Source: Opitutales bacterium
GTDB taxonomy: Bacteria; Verrucomicrobiota; Verrucomicrobiia; Opitutales; Intestinicryptomonadaceae
Reading direction: 5' to 3'
DNA: 64,000 nucleotides
NCBI GenBank assembly: GCA_015061945.1
Contig: SUVP01000002.1
Location: forward strand, 186,001-250,000
The translations under genes were made by a program, and so were the position numbers. Below are positions 42,528 through 51,768 of the stretch, in pieces. Position 1 is the stretch's first letter, and each line of letters begins with the position of its first letter. The notes beneath the pieces were generated by a model, which was given only the letters and a program-made list of their open reading frames with translations, searched no databases and was not told the DNA's origin.

Positions 42528-43210
42528 TGGATACATCAGAAATAACAAATATCCTAAAGAACAAGGCGGATACTAAGTATAAAAATTTCGCACAAAAATT
42601 GATTTTGCACAATGTTGATATGCTCGGTGTGCGTCTGCCTGAACTCCGTAAAATCGCAAAAGTTTTGGCAAAAGAAAATAAAGCTGATGTTTTGCAACAC
42701 AAAGTTCCCACTAAATTTTTTGAAGAAAAAATGCTGTTGGCAATGGCTATTGGATACATAGCTTGCGACTTAAAATCGAGACTAAAATCTGTCGCAAAAT
42801 TTATCCCGAAAATCGACAACTGGTCTGTTTGCGATTCATTTTGTGCGACGCTAAAATTTGAAGAAAAAGAGCTACCTTACGTCTGGGAATTTCTCGAACA
42901 ATATTTTGAATGCGACAAAGAATATCATTGCCGATTCGCTCACGTTTTAACGTTAAATCAATTTGTAAATTCTCAATATTTGGAAAAATATTTGTGTAAA
43001 GTTTCAGAATTTAAAAATAAATTTTACTACGCAAAAATGGCGTGTGCATGGGCGTTAGCGACATATCACGCAAGATTCCCTCAAGAAATAAACACATACA
43101 TTTCGACTTTGCAAAATGCAGAAATAAAAAACTTGGCGATTAAGAAAATTTTAGAATCACGCAAAACATCAGAAGAAAATCGCAACATTTTAAAAGCGAT
43201 GAGAACATAA
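42527..43210 (+). CDS. DNA alkylation repair enzyme (AlkD-like HEAT-repeat protein)
   Basis: A 227-residue all-helical protein of the AlkD/PF08713 family: HEAT-like repeats, with the family marks VRLPELRKIAK, YIACDLKSRLK, KIDNWSVCDSFC, and YYAKMACAWALATYHARFP. AlkD removes positively charged alkylated bases without base flipping. The catalytic Trp and Asp (NWSVCD) are present near residue 103. It is translationally coupled to ogg and ends at a bidirectional terminator. Some family members lack glycosylase activity, so the activity is inferred. Confidence 0.88.
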   Translation: MDTSEITNILKNKADTKYKNFAQKLILHNVDMLGVRLPELRKIAKVLAKENKADVLQHKVPTKFFEEKMLLAMAIGYIACDLKSRLKSVAKFIPKIDNWSVCDSFCATLKFEEKELPYVWEFLEQYFECDKEYHCRFAHVLTLNQFVNSQYLEKYLCKVSEFKNKFYYAKMACAWALATYHARFPQEINTYISTLQNAEIKNLAIKKILESRKTSEENRNILKAMRT

Positions 43211-43212
43211 CT

Positions 43213-43244
43213 AAAAAGCCGACTTTTTAAGGTCGGCTTTTTTT
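43213..43244. terminator. Bidirectional intrinsic terminator
   Basis: A perfect 11-bp stem (AAAAAGCCGAC / GTCGGCTTTTT) with an 8-nt loop lies between the convergent alkD-like and tex genes; T-runs flank it on both strands. Confidence 0.9.
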
Positions 43245-43261
43245 ATATATATTCTGTTTTA

Positions 43262-45547
43262 TTAGAATTTCAGATTCGAGAATGCATCGCCAAATGAGTT
43301 GCCAAATGGCTTTGATGAGTTATATCGGGTCGGGTTCGGTGGAGTTGCTCCACGTCGTGGTGCACCTCTACCCTGCATCGCTGATTCGCCAGCAGACTTC
43401 ACACGCTTTTGAGGATTGCTTTTCATCGAAAGCGATATTCTTCTTCTGGCAATATCAACTTCCATTACATAGACGTTTACTTTTTGTTGTGGCTTTACAA
43501 CTTCGTTTGCGTCTTTGATAAATGTGTCGGACAATTCGCTGATATGAACAAGTCCGTCTTGGTGAACGCCGATATCGACAAATGCACCAAATGCGGTAAC
43601 ATTTGTTACAATTCCAGGGAGTCGCATACCTTCTTGCAAATCCTCGATTTTATTGACACCTTCGGCAAAGGCGAAAACTTCAAACTTTTCGCGTGGGTCA
43701 CGCCCTGGCTTACCGAGTTCTTGCATAATATCTTTGAGTGTCGGCATACCGAGTTCGCCATCGACATATTTATTTAAATCGATTTTCGCACGCACAGACG
43801 CATCTTTCAAAATAGTGTCGATATCAGAGCCGATATCAGATGCCATACGTTCTACAACCGAGTAGCGTTCAGGGTGAACAGCACTTGCGTCAAGTGGATT
43901 ATCTCCCCCTCTGATACGCAAGAAACCTGCGGCTTGTTCAAATGTTTTTGCACCCAACCCTTTAACTTTCAAGAGGTCTTTTCTCGACTTAAATGGTCCG
44001 TTCGCATTTCTGTATTCGACGATATTCGATGCCGTTGTAGCGTTCAAGCCCGACACATACGAAAGCAACTGTTTACTTGCTGTATTGACTTCAACGCCAA
44101 CGCTATTTACGCAACTAATGACAGTGTCATCGAGTGAACGCTTGAGCATTGTCTGGTTGACATCGTGTTGATATTGACCAACGCCGATTGATTGCGGATC
44201 GATTTTCACGAGTTCTGCGAGAGGGTCCATCAAGCGACGTCCGATTGAAACTGCACCACGCACTGTGATATCGTAATTTGGGAATTCTTCGCGTGCGACT
44301 TCCGATGCAGAATAAATTGATGCTCCGCTTTCGTTGACCATAACAACTGGAATTGTCGCTGGCAAACCGAGTGAACGTACAAACGCTTCTGTTTCTCTAC
44401 TTGCCGTTCCGTTGCCGATTGCGATTGCTTCAATTTCAAACCTTGCACAGAATCCGAGAATTTTTTGCGATGCTTCTTTTGCCTTAAAATCACCTTGTTC
44501 CGGATAGATAACATCGTTGTGCAAAAGGTCTCCTTGACGATTTAAGCATACGACTTTGCAACCTGTTCTAAAACCAGGGTCGATAGCCAAAACGTTTTTG
44601 CGACCAAGTGGCGATGCCATCAAAAGTTCACGGAGATTATTTGCAAAAATCTTCACAGCGTCTTCGTCAGCACGTTTTTTCACTTCGAGACGCATATGTG
44701 TTTCTGAAGTTGACGACAACAAACGATTGTAAGAATCTTCAACTGCCATTGCTACTTGCTTTGCCGATTCTCCATTGCCCTTCACAAAAAGTTTTTTCAA
44801 AATAGCAATCGCACCACTCGTATCTTCAGGGACGATACGCATAATAAGGAAACCTTCAGACTCGCCACGACGCACTGCGAGAATACGGTGGCTTGGTGCG
44901 TCGCTCGCCTTTTCGCTCCAGTTGAAGTAATCACGATATTTTGCACCTTCCTCTTCTTTGCCAATCATCACTTTCGACGACATATTCGATTCACGTTCAA
45001 AATATTCTCGGACACCTGCACGAGCATCGGCAGAATCGGCAACTTGTTCAGCGATGATATCACGAGCCCCAGCAAGAGCCGATTCTACATCGGCAACTTC
45101 TTTTTCTGCGTCGACAAATTCAGATGCTTTTTCGCTACACGAACTATCTTGGTTTTCCAAAATGAATTGTGCCAAAGGCTCAAGCCCTTTTTCTTTTGCG
45201 ATTGTCGCACGTGTTCTGCGTTTTGGTTTGAATGGTTGATAAATATCTTCAATGCGTGCGAGAGTCTCGGCAGAATCGAGAGCTTGGATGAGTTCGGGCG
45301 TAAGAAGTTTGCGTTCTTCAAGCGACTTCTTCACCGACGCACGTCTATCGTCGAGAGCTGAAAGACGCTCGATTTCATCACGGATTTTTGTGATTGCAAC
45401 TTCGTCAAGAGAACCTGTCGCCTCTTTTCTGTATCGTGCAATAAATGGAACTGTTGCACCTTCTTCGAGAAGTTTTGCAACTGCACCGACTCCCATTACT
45501 GGGATATTCAAGTCGGACGCAATTTTTATAATGTGGTCTTGATTCAT
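43262..45547 (-). CDS. tex: RNA-binding transcription accessory protein Tex
   Basis: A 761-residue Tex protein. In order it has the N-terminal Tex helical domain (VPFIARYRKEATGSLDEV), a YqgF/RuvX-like nuclease fold (VLAIDPGFRTGCKVV), helix-hairpin-helix motifs (VEYRNANGPFKSRKDLLKVKGLGAKTFEQAAGFLRI), and a C-terminal S1 RNA-binding domain (GIVTNVTAFGAFVDIGVHQDGLVHISELSD). A 45-residue basic, Gly/Pro-rich tail follows. Tex binds RNA and affects transcription in characterised species. It starts with MNQDHIIKIASDLNIP and is divergent from mdh over 124 bp. Confidence 0.95.
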   Translation of the reverse strand: MNQDHIIKIASDLNIPVMGVGAVAKLLEEGATVPFIARYRKEATGSLDEVAITKIRDEIERLSALDDRRASVKKSLEERKLLTPELIQALDSAETLARIEDIYQPFKPKRRTRATIAKEKGLEPLAQFILENQDSSCSEKASEFVDAEKEVADVESALAGARDIIAEQVADSADARAGVREYFERESNMSSKVMIGKEEEGAKYRDYFNWSEKASDAPSHRILAVRRGESEGFLIMRIVPEDTSGAIAILKKLFVKGNGESAKQVAMAVEDSYNRLLSSTSETHMRLEVKKRADEDAVKIFANNLRELLMASPLGRKNVLAIDPGFRTGCKVVCLNRQGDLLHNDVIYPEQGDFKAKEASQKILGFCARFEIEAIAIGNGTASRETEAFVRSLGLPATIPVVMVNESGASIYSASEVAREEFPNYDITVRGAVSIGRRLMDPLAELVKIDPQSIGVGQYQHDVNQTMLKRSLDDTVISCVNSVGVEVNTASKQLLSYVSGLNATTASNIVEYRNANGPFKSRKDLLKVKGLGAKTFEQAAGFLRIRGGDNPLDASAVHPERYSVVERMASDIGSDIDTILKDASVRAKIDLNKYVDGELGMPTLKDIMQELGKPGRDPREKFEVFAFAEGVNKIEDLQEGMRLPGIVTNVTAFGAFVDIGVHQDGLVHISELSDTFIKDANEVVKPQQKVNVYVMEVDIARRRISLSMKSNPQKRVKSAGESAMQGRGAPRRGATPPNPTRYNSSKPFGNSFGDAFSNLKF

Positions 45548-45624
45548 ATTTCAAAAAGTCTAATAAATTCTAAAAACGTTATTATCGCAAACTGATTAAA
45601 AAAAGCAAAGACTTTCGTAAAAGA

Positions 45625-45649
45625 TTGACATAAAAAATAGCAGTATAAT
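45625..45649 (+). promoter_or_regulatory. Possible mdh promoter elements
   Basis: TTGACA (45625-45630) and TATAAT (45644-45649) are both perfect consensus hexamers but only 13 bp apart, shorter than usual sigma-70 spacing. They are 23-47 bp before the mdh start. Either one is used with another partner or they act separately. Confidence 0.35.
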
Positions 45650-45671
45650 CATATTTAAAACTTTATAGAAA

Positions 45672-46658
45672 ATGAAAAAACCTATCAAAATTACTGTAAC
45701 CGGCTCAACTGGGCATATTGGTTATTCTCTTTTGTTCAAAATTGCCAACGGAGAAATGTTCGGCAAAGATCAACCAGTCGATTTGACTATGCTCGGCGTT
45801 TATCCAGGGGCTGGTGCAATGCGTGTTGGGCTCGCAATGGAACTTGAAGACTGTGCGTACCCTCAACTTAATTCAATGCGTTCAACTACTGATTTGGACG
45901 ACGGCTTTAAAGATGCAAACTGGATTATTATGCTCGGCTGTGCTCCACGCAAAAAAGGTATGGAACGTGCCGATTTGCTCGAGATGAACGGCAGGATGTT
46001 TATTGGGCAAGGTGCAAGTATTGCACGCTCGGCATCCGATGACGTTCGTGTGATTGTCGTTGGCAACCCTTGCAATACAAATGCGTGGATTGCTATGAAT
46101 AACGCAGAAGGCGTGCCAACTGACAGATGGTTTGCTCTCACACGTCTTGACGAAAATCGTGCAAAAGCACAACTGGCAAGAAAAGCTGGCGTACACGTTA
46201 GCGATGTCTCGCAAATGTGCGTTTGGGGCAACCACTCAAATACGCAATTCCCCGATTTCTACAATGCCAAAATTTGTGGAAAACCAGCACTCGATGTTAT
46301 CGGTGATGAAGAATGGTTAAAAAATGATTTTGTAAGAATCGTCAGAAATAGAGGCTCGGCTGTTATCGAAGAACGTGGTGCGTCGAGTGCGGCAAGTGCT
46401 GCAAGTGCGATTGTCGATACGGTCCATTCTATAATAAACCCAACTCCAGAAGGCGATTTCCACAGCATTGGCATTTGCTCCGATGGGTCGTATGGCACAA
46501 AGAAAGGGCTCATTACATCGATGCCTATCAGAAGCGACGGCAAGAATATCGAGATTGTACAAGGTTTGCAAATAAGCGATTTTGCACGCACGCAAATTGA
46601 CGCATCTGTAAATGAGCTCCAAGAAGAAGCTGATACTTTCAACGGATTGGCGTTCTAA
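45672..46658 (+). CDS. mdh: Malate dehydrogenase (NAD-dependent)
   Basis: A 328-residue enzyme of the TCA cycle, interconverting malate and oxaloacetate. It has the Rossmann motif VTGSTGHIGYSLLF, the substrate loop APRKKGMERADLLEMNG (Arg residues for the dicarboxylate), VVGNPCNTNAW, TRLDENRA, VWGNHSNTQFPDF with the catalytic His, and EERGASSAASAA. This is the cytosolic-eukaryote/actinobacterial-like subgroup rather than the lactate-like one. The gene begins 124 bp from tex and the stop precedes the next ORF by about 30 bp. Confidence 0.95.
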   Translation: MKKPIKITVTGSTGHIGYSLLFKIANGEMFGKDQPVDLTMLGVYPGAGAMRVGLAMELEDCAYPQLNSMRSTTDLDDGFKDANWIIMLGCAPRKKGMERADLLEMNGRMFIGQGASIARSASDDVRVIVVGNPCNTNAWIAMNNAEGVPTDRWFALTRLDENRAKAQLARKAGVHVSDVSQMCVWGNHSNTQFPDFYNAKICGKPALDVIGDEEWLKNDFVRIVRNRGSAVIEERGASSAASAASAIVDTVHSIINPTPEGDFHSIGICSDGSYGTKKGLITSMPIRSDGKNIEIVQGLQISDFARTQIDASVNELQEEADTFNGLAF

Positions 46659-46689
46659 TATCCCACTTAAATTAGAAAAAAATTTCTAT

Positions 46690-47664
46690 ATGAGATTATT
46701 CCGATTGAGATTATTGTTTTTTATAGTTCTTGCTACATTTGTATCGCAACTTTCTGCACTTCCTTTTTGGGAATCGGGCAATAATTTTGATTGGAAAAAT
46801 TCAAAGTCTTCGTATGGCGGAGTGATGCGTATAACAAAACTCAACACACAAAATCCACGTCCGATAAAATTAAATGCTGTGCGATTAGAACTTGCAAAGG
46901 TGTTGCCTATCCTCACAAAAAAAGATAAGGATTTTGGCAAGCCGATGCCCGATTATCCACAACACACAATCAGAACAAAACGCCAAACTACTCGTGAATT
47001 TGTAGAAAATCTGCTTTCGGAAAATAAACAATTAAAAATTGTTTTTGCATGTAATACAGCTCCGTGGCGGCCATGGACAAAACCTTTCACCCACGCATAC
47101 GCAGACTACCGTGGATACATTGTTTCTGACGGCGATGTTATCTCGACTGGATTTGTAAACGAAAACGATCTCTTTCCCATTTTATATTGGGATAAACAAG
47201 GTCAGATTGGAATAACAACACCTTCTGCAAACGAAAATTTGACTCCATACAAACACGCTATTTTTGCGTTTACGTTATTGCTCAAAGACGGAGTTTCGTA
47301 CAACGATATGCCCGTTCAAAAAGGTCTTGCAACACATAGTGATTTCCAAAAATTGTATCCTACAATAAATAAGATTTTGTTCCCGTCGATTGCTATTGGT
47401 TTCGACAAAGACAAAAAGTATCTTTACATTGTGGGTGTTGATGGTCGCCAGCCAAAAATAAGCGAAGGCGTTTATGCAAAAGAAATGGCTAAAATAATAA
47501 AATATTTTGGTGCGTACAACGCTGTACTTATGGACGGAGGCGGTTCAACTACCTTGCTGTGTGTCGACGAAAACACAAAAGAAATTTCTCGACTGAATAC
47601 GCATCCGAAGAAAAATGTCGAAAGAAAAGTCGGCTTTAGTATTGCGTTTGAGTTGAAAGAATAA
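46690..47664 (+). CDS. Phosphodiester glycosidase family protein (NAGPA domain)
   Basis: A 324-residue exported protein with a PF09992-type phosphodiester glycosidase (NAGPA) domain. I use MRLFRLRLLFF (46690) as start, giving a signal peptide ending SQLSA; an upstream Met at 46612 lies inside mdh. Domain marks are NTAPWRPW, ISTGFVNENDLFPIL, and the signature YNAVLMDGGGSTTLL near the C-terminus. Human NAGPA removes GlcNAc from a phosphodiester; the substrate in bacteria is usually unknown. It faces the EEP hydrolase gene with 19 bp between the stops. Confidence 0.82.
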   Translation: MRLFRLRLLFFIVLATFVSQLSALPFWESGNNFDWKNSKSSYGGVMRITKLNTQNPRPIKLNAVRLELAKVLPILTKKDKDFGKPMPDYPQHTIRTKRQTTREFVENLLSENKQLKIVFACNTAPWRPWTKPFTHAYADYRGYIVSDGDVISTGFVNENDLFPILYWDKQGQIGITTPSANENLTPYKHAIFAFTLLLKDGVSYNDMPVQKGLATHSDFQKLYPTINKILFPSIAIGFDKDKKYLYIVGVDGRQPKISEGVYAKEMAKIIKYFGAYNAVLMDGGGSTTLLCVDENTKEISRLNTHPKKNVERKVGFSIAFELKE

Positions 47665-47683
47665 ACTTTTTTGTTCACCCGCT

Positions 47684-48616
47684 TTACTCGAGAAATTCGA
47701 CTTCTGCGACGATTGGATAATGGTCTGAAATTGCGATTCCATCATAATGGTCGGTAATTGTAGCAAACCTATTTACCACTATATTTTTCGACGCATAAAT
47801 AAAGTCTATCGGATTATCTCCAGTCGATTTTAGGGTATAATCGTTGTATGTTCCCTTGTGGGTGCCGTACCTAAATTTTGCGACTTGGCGAGCGTCGTTT
47901 ACAATACCTAATTCGCGCAAATAAGTTGATGCTTCGTCTGAATAAAACTCATTGAAATCGCCTGTGATAAAAAATGAATTATCTTTTGTAATCTCTCCAA
48001 TTTTCTTTACAAGCAACTCCATTGCTGGTTTGTGATATTGCTTAAATTTGCGAACACAAAGATGTAGGTTGAAAAAGTAAAATTCTTTACCAGTCTCCTT
48101 TTCACGAAACTTTGCCCAAATACACGAGCGTATAGCATCAAAAGAGAATCCAAAACCAAGCTCATATTTATCTTGGGTTGGAGCAAAATAAAACTTACCT
48201 TGCTCTAAAAGGTCAAATTTATCGCGCTTGTAGAAGATTGGGTTATTCATATTCCGACACATCCTACGGAAATTCTCAATTCCCTTTGGCGAAAATTTTG
48301 CAATATCGGGATATGATAAATCGCGAACAATCTCACCAGCAACGGCATATTCGGGACATGCTTTTTCTAAATAATCAATTTGAAAACTAAAAGGTTCTTG
48401 CATTCCGACGATATCAAAATTGTGATATTTAACCAGAGGCATAATATAATCACGACGCCCTTCCCAATTAGGAATATCTTTCGCCATTCTGCAAAAACCT
48501 ACATTAAAACTCGCTACATTTATTTTTAACGACTTTTTACTATCTGCAAAATGAATTTGCGACAACGCTATTATGCCGATAAATAACGCGATTAACAAAA
48601 TTATAGTCTTCTTCAT
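47684..48616 (-). CDS. Secreted endonuclease/exonuclease/phosphatase-family hydrolase
   Basis: A 310-residue EEP-family metal-dependent phosphodiesterase. It has a signal peptide (MKKTIILLIALFIGIIALSQ) and the core motifs INVASFNVGF, VGMQEP, FFITGDFNEF, and ISDHYPIVAEV. These are the metal- and phosphate-binding residues of the DNase I/sphingomyelinase/inositol phosphatase fold. Substrate may be nucleic acid, phospholipid or a phosphorylated sugar; the N-terminal leader suggests an extracytoplasmic target. No sibling genes indicate which. Confidence 0.82.
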   Translation of the reverse strand: MKKTIILLIALFIGIIALSQIHFADSKKSLKINVASFNVGFCRMAKDIPNWEGRRDYIMPLVKYHNFDIVGMQEPFSFQIDYLEKACPEYAVAGEIVRDLSYPDIAKFSPKGIENFRRMCRNMNNPIFYKRDKFDLLEQGKFYFAPTQDKYELGFGFSFDAIRSCIWAKFREKETGKEFYFFNLHLCVRKFKQYHKPAMELLVKKIGEITKDNSFFITGDFNEFYSDEASTYLRELGIVNDARQVAKFRYGTHKGTYNDYTLKSTGDNPIDFIYASKNIVVNRFATITDHYDGIAISDHYPIVAEVEFLE

Positions 48617-48768
48617 AATTTCACGTTTTCAAAATTCAGAAATAATGTCGAGATTTAATTTTTCCTAAAAAAAAGACGTAAAATTTCTTTTTACTCTTGC
48701 AAAAATTTTCAGTTCTAAAATCATATAGAACAACAGCAATAGCGAACAATTTTATATAAATAAAAAAT

Positions 48769-50043
48769 ATGGATTCTCTCTTAATTAAAGGTGGCTCACG
48801 ACTCGAAGGCGAAGTGAGTGTAGCCGGTGCAAAAAATGCGTGCCTTCCAATCTTCGCAGCAACTCTGCTCACAGACCAAAAATGCGTTTTGAAAAACGTG
48901 CCTGACCTCTCCGATGTCAGATATATGGCTGAAATAGTCGAAGCAATGGGGGCAGAAGTTTCTAATCCGAAAAAAGGCGTTTGGGAAATCCAAGCAAAAA
49001 ATATTTCACATATAGCTCCGTACGAACTCGTCAGAAAAATGCGTGCAAGTATTTGTTTGCTTGGCCCGCTCACAGCACGTTTACGCAAGGCGGAAGTTTC
49101 GCTCCCCGGCGGATGCGTTATCGGTGCAAGACCAGTCGATTTACATATCAAAGGGTTAAAAGCACTCGGTTGTAAAGTTGAAATCGAACGTGGTTATATT
49201 ATCGTCGATGCGAGAAAAATTCGCGGGTCGCAAGTATATCTTGGTGGACGTTTCGGCAGTACAGTTACTGGCACGGCTAATATCATTATGGCAGCTGTTC
49301 TCACTCCGGGAACGACTGTAATTGAAAACGCTGCGTGCGAACCAGAAATTGCCGATATGTGCAAGATGCTTTCAAATATGGGCGCGATTATCGACGGTGC
49401 TGGCTCGCCAACTGTTACAATCACGGGTGTCCCAAAATTAGGTGGAACAGAACACTCTGTTCTCCCCGATAGAATCGAAGCTGGCACTTGGATTGCTCTC
49501 GCTGCTGCGGCACGTGGAAAAGTTCTCATCAAAGGAGCACAGAAAAAATATTTGGGGTCGTTCCTCGATATTCTCGAACGTGCAGAATGTCCATTTGAAA
49601 TTAAGAGTGAATCGTCGATATATGTAGATGCATCGAAGATGAAACTTAAACCGATTGAATGCACTACACTCCCTTACCCCGGCTTCCCGACCGACTTGCA
49701 AGCACAACTCTGTGCTTTGATGACTCAAGCCGATGGAATATCTGTTATCACAGAGAGAATTTATCCAGAACGTTTTATGCACGTTCCAGAACTCTGCCGT
49801 ATGGGTGCAAACATCGTAAGAGAAGGTCCGAGTGCAATTATCAGCGGAAAGACAAAACTTTCGGGTGCACCAGTGATGGCGTCAGACTTGCGTGCAAGTG
49901 CAGCACTTGTAATAGCGGCTCTCACAGCTAAAGGTGAGACAATTATCAATCGTATATATCACCTCGACCGTGGATACGATTCAATCGATAAAAAATTGAT
50001 TCAACTCGGTGCAAAGGTTGAAAGATTAAAAAATTACGAGTAA
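48769..50043 (+). CDS. murA: UDP-N-acetylglucosamine enolpyruvyl transferase
   Basis: MurA transfers enolpyruvate from PEP to UDP-GlcNAc, the first committed step of peptidoglycan synthesis. The 424 residues start MDSLLIKGGSRLEGEVSVAGAKNACLP (the fold's signature), and include VSLPGGCVIGARPVDLH with the catalytic, fosfomycin-sensitive Cys, GRFGSTVTGTANIIMAA, and PGFPTDLQAQLCALMTQ. It lies in a rightward group with infC and an amidase, 72 bp upstream of infC. The 152 bp before it show no strong promoter or repeat. Confidence 0.96.
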   Translation: MDSLLIKGGSRLEGEVSVAGAKNACLPIFAATLLTDQKCVLKNVPDLSDVRYMAEIVEAMGAEVSNPKKGVWEIQAKNISHIAPYELVRKMRASICLLGPLTARLRKAEVSLPGGCVIGARPVDLHIKGLKALGCKVEIERGYIIVDARKIRGSQVYLGGRFGSTVTGTANIIMAAVLTPGTTVIENAACEPEIADMCKMLSNMGAIIDGAGSPTVTITGVPKLGGTEHSVLPDRIEAGTWIALAAAARGKVLIKGAQKKYLGSFLDILERAECPFEIKSESSIYVDASKMKLKPIECTTLPYPGFPTDLQAQLCALMTQADGISVITERIYPERFMHVPELCRMGANIVREGPSAIISGKTKLSGAPVMASDLRASAALVIAALTAKGETIINRIYHLDRGYDSIDKKLIQLGAKVERLKNYE

Positions 50044-50116
50044 TAAAAAGGTTGAATTGTAAAAAAGAATCTGTTTTATTTATATCTAACAAATAAGAAA
50101 AAATTAAAAAAAATTA

Positions 50117-50734
50117 ATGGCAACAAATATTCCTTACAAAGGCGACAAACGCAATTTTAAAGGCGGTAAAAACTTCGGGCCCAGAAGAAACGAAAGAATC
50201 AGAGCCCCCAGAATCAGAGTTATCGGTGCCGACGGCACTATGCTCGGCATAATGACTCCATACGAGGCATTGGGCTTGGCAAAGAAAGTCGGGCTTGATT
50301 TGCTCGAAGTATCGCCAAACGCAGAACCGCCAGTTTGCCGTATTCTCGATTATGGCAAATATATGTACGAGGAATCTAAAAAACAAAAGTCGCACAAGGC
50401 AGTTACAGTCAAGGTGAAGGAAATTAAGCTCCGCCCAATGATTGAAATTAACGACTTTATGACAAAAATTCGTGCCGCCGAAAAATTCCTTTACCAAGGT
50501 AATAAACTTAAGATTACTCTTATGATGCGTGGTCGCGAAATGGAATTTAAAGATAAAGCGTTTGACGCAGTAAAGCGTGCTATCGCAGACCTCTCGCATA
50601 TGGGCCATGCCGATTCTGAACCAAAACTTATGGGTCGTAATATCGGTGTATCGATGTCCCCTGTTCCACAAAATCAACGTAAGCTGAAGTATTCAGGCGA
50701 AAACGAAAACGTCGAAGACGGCGATTCGGAATAA
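50117..50734 (+). CDS. infC: Translation initiation factor IF-3
   Basis: IF-3 prevents premature 70S assembly and checks start-codon selection. The 205-residue protein has the N-domain (APRIRVIGADGTMLGIMTPYEALGLAKKVGLDLLEVSPNAEPPVCRILDYGKY) and C-domain (VKEIKLRPMIEINDFMTKIRAAEKFL). An Asn/Lys/Gly-rich 30-residue N-terminal extension and an acidic C-terminal extension (ENENVEDGDSE) make it longer than E. coli IF-3 (180). It begins with a normal ATG, whereas many infC genes use a rare AUU to autoregulate. rpmI and rplT do not follow; an amidase gene does, 4 bp on. Confidence 0.95.
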   Translation: MATNIPYKGDKRNFKGGKNFGPRRNERIRAPRIRVIGADGTMLGIMTPYEALGLAKKVGLDLLEVSPNAEPPVCRILDYGKYMYEESKKQKSHKAVTVKVKEIKLRPMIEINDFMTKIRAAEKFLYQGNKLKITLMMRGREMEFKDKAFDAVKRAIADLSHMGHADSEPKLMGRNIGVSMSPVPQNQRKLKYSGENENVEDGDSE

Positions 50735-50738
50735 TTTA

Positions 50739-51722
50739 ATGTTTTCACGACGCAACTTCATCCTATCGCTGCTCGGGCTATCTTGTGTAGCGCCGAAAGC
50801 CGTTGCGTTGACTGTAAAAGATACTGAATATATCCCGATATCGCAATTCGCACAAATTTGCGGTATGCGATACCGAACAACCGTTGCGAGAAAAGCTCAA
50901 ACCGTTTATAGCAAATATTCGAGAATAAATTTTATCGTAAACGCACGTTCGATAAACCTCAATGGGACAACAGTTTGGCTCGGGCATCCGATTGTTGAAT
51001 ACAAAGGAATGCTCTATTTGGCAAAGCGAGACTATTTCAAAACAATCCGCCCTATTATGTACCCGCAAAATAACGGTGTACCGCCAAGATTGTTCAATAT
51101 ATTTATCGACGCCGGACATGGCGGAAAAGATAAAGGGGCTATCAATAAAAGATTTGGTGTTTACGAAAAAACTTTGAATCTTGATATCGCACTTCGCTTG
51201 GGCAAAATTTTAAGAGCAAGTGGATATAATGTCAGCTATTCACGTACGAGCGATAAGTTCCTCGACTTGCCCGATAGACCTGCAATGGCAAATAAACGTC
51301 GGGCAGATTTGTTCTTGAGTATTCACTGCAATGCGGCGAGTCCGTCAATTAGTGGAATAGAAACTTTTGCACTCACACCACGTGCGATGCCGTCTACAAC
51401 AAGTGCAAAAATCGGCAAAGGCGATTATGTAAAATATAATGGACATACAAATGATGAATGGAATCAGATGCTTGCATATTATATCCAACGTGCCTTGCAT
51501 ACCGCAACTCGCTCATCCGATAGAGGTGTAAAAAAAGCACGCTTTGCCGTCTTGAAAGATACACGTATGCCCGCTTCGCTCATTGAATGCGGATTCATTT
51601 CAAACGATGCAGAATGTAGAAAAATGATGTCGGCAGAGTATCGGCAATCAATAGCACGAACAATCGCAAATGCCGTTATGAACTATCACAACACATTGCG
51701 AAGACTTTCTCGAAAAAAATAA
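50739..51722 (+). CDS. Exported N-acetylmuramoyl-L-alanine amidase (Amidase_3)
   Basis: A 327-residue zinc amidase that cleaves the MurNAc-L-Ala bond. The N-terminus MFSRRNFILSLLGLSCVA is a Tat-type leader (S-R-R-N-F). Residues about 25-115 are an accessory region, probably a copper-amine-oxidase-like N-domain (MLYLAKRDYFKTIRPIMYPQN). The Amidase_3 core has DAGHGGKDKGA, YEKTLNLDIA, LFLSIHCNAA and the C-terminal ASLIECGFISN with the catalytic Glu. It lies 4 bp after infC, so it is probably translated from the same mRNA. Role in cell separation is likely. Confidence 0.93.
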   Translation: MFSRRNFILSLLGLSCVAPKAVALTVKDTEYIPISQFAQICGMRYRTTVARKAQTVYSKYSRINFIVNARSINLNGTTVWLGHPIVEYKGMLYLAKRDYFKTIRPIMYPQNNGVPPRLFNIFIDAGHGGKDKGAINKRFGVYEKTLNLDIALRLGKILRASGYNVSYSRTSDKFLDLPDRPAMANKRRADLFLSIHCNAASPSISGIETFALTPRAMPSTTSAKIGKGDYVKYNGHTNDEWNQMLAYYIQRALHTATRSSDRGVKKARFAVLKDTRMPASLIECGFISNDAECRKMMSAEYRQSIARTIANAVMNYHNTLRRLSRKK

Positions 51723-51738
51723 ATTTCGACTCAAAAAG

Positions 51739-51764
51739 AAGTGCAACCCTTACAGATTGCACTT
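51739..51764. terminator. Bidirectional intrinsic terminator
   Basis: An 8-bp stem (AAGTGCAA / TTGCACTT) with a 10-nt loop lies between the convergent amidase and GH106 genes. T-rich DNA follows on each strand. Confidence 0.75.
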
Positions 51765-51768
51765 TGTT

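Noticed and set aside
44756-45361. 201-codon plus-strand frame antisense to tex
   Set aside because: Fully inside tex, whose domains are continuous; Cys/Phe-rich translation without motifs.
46612-46689. Upstream start for the phosphodiester glycosidase gene
   Set aside because: It lies inside mdh and adds residues without signal-peptide character; the Met at 46690 starts a clean leader.
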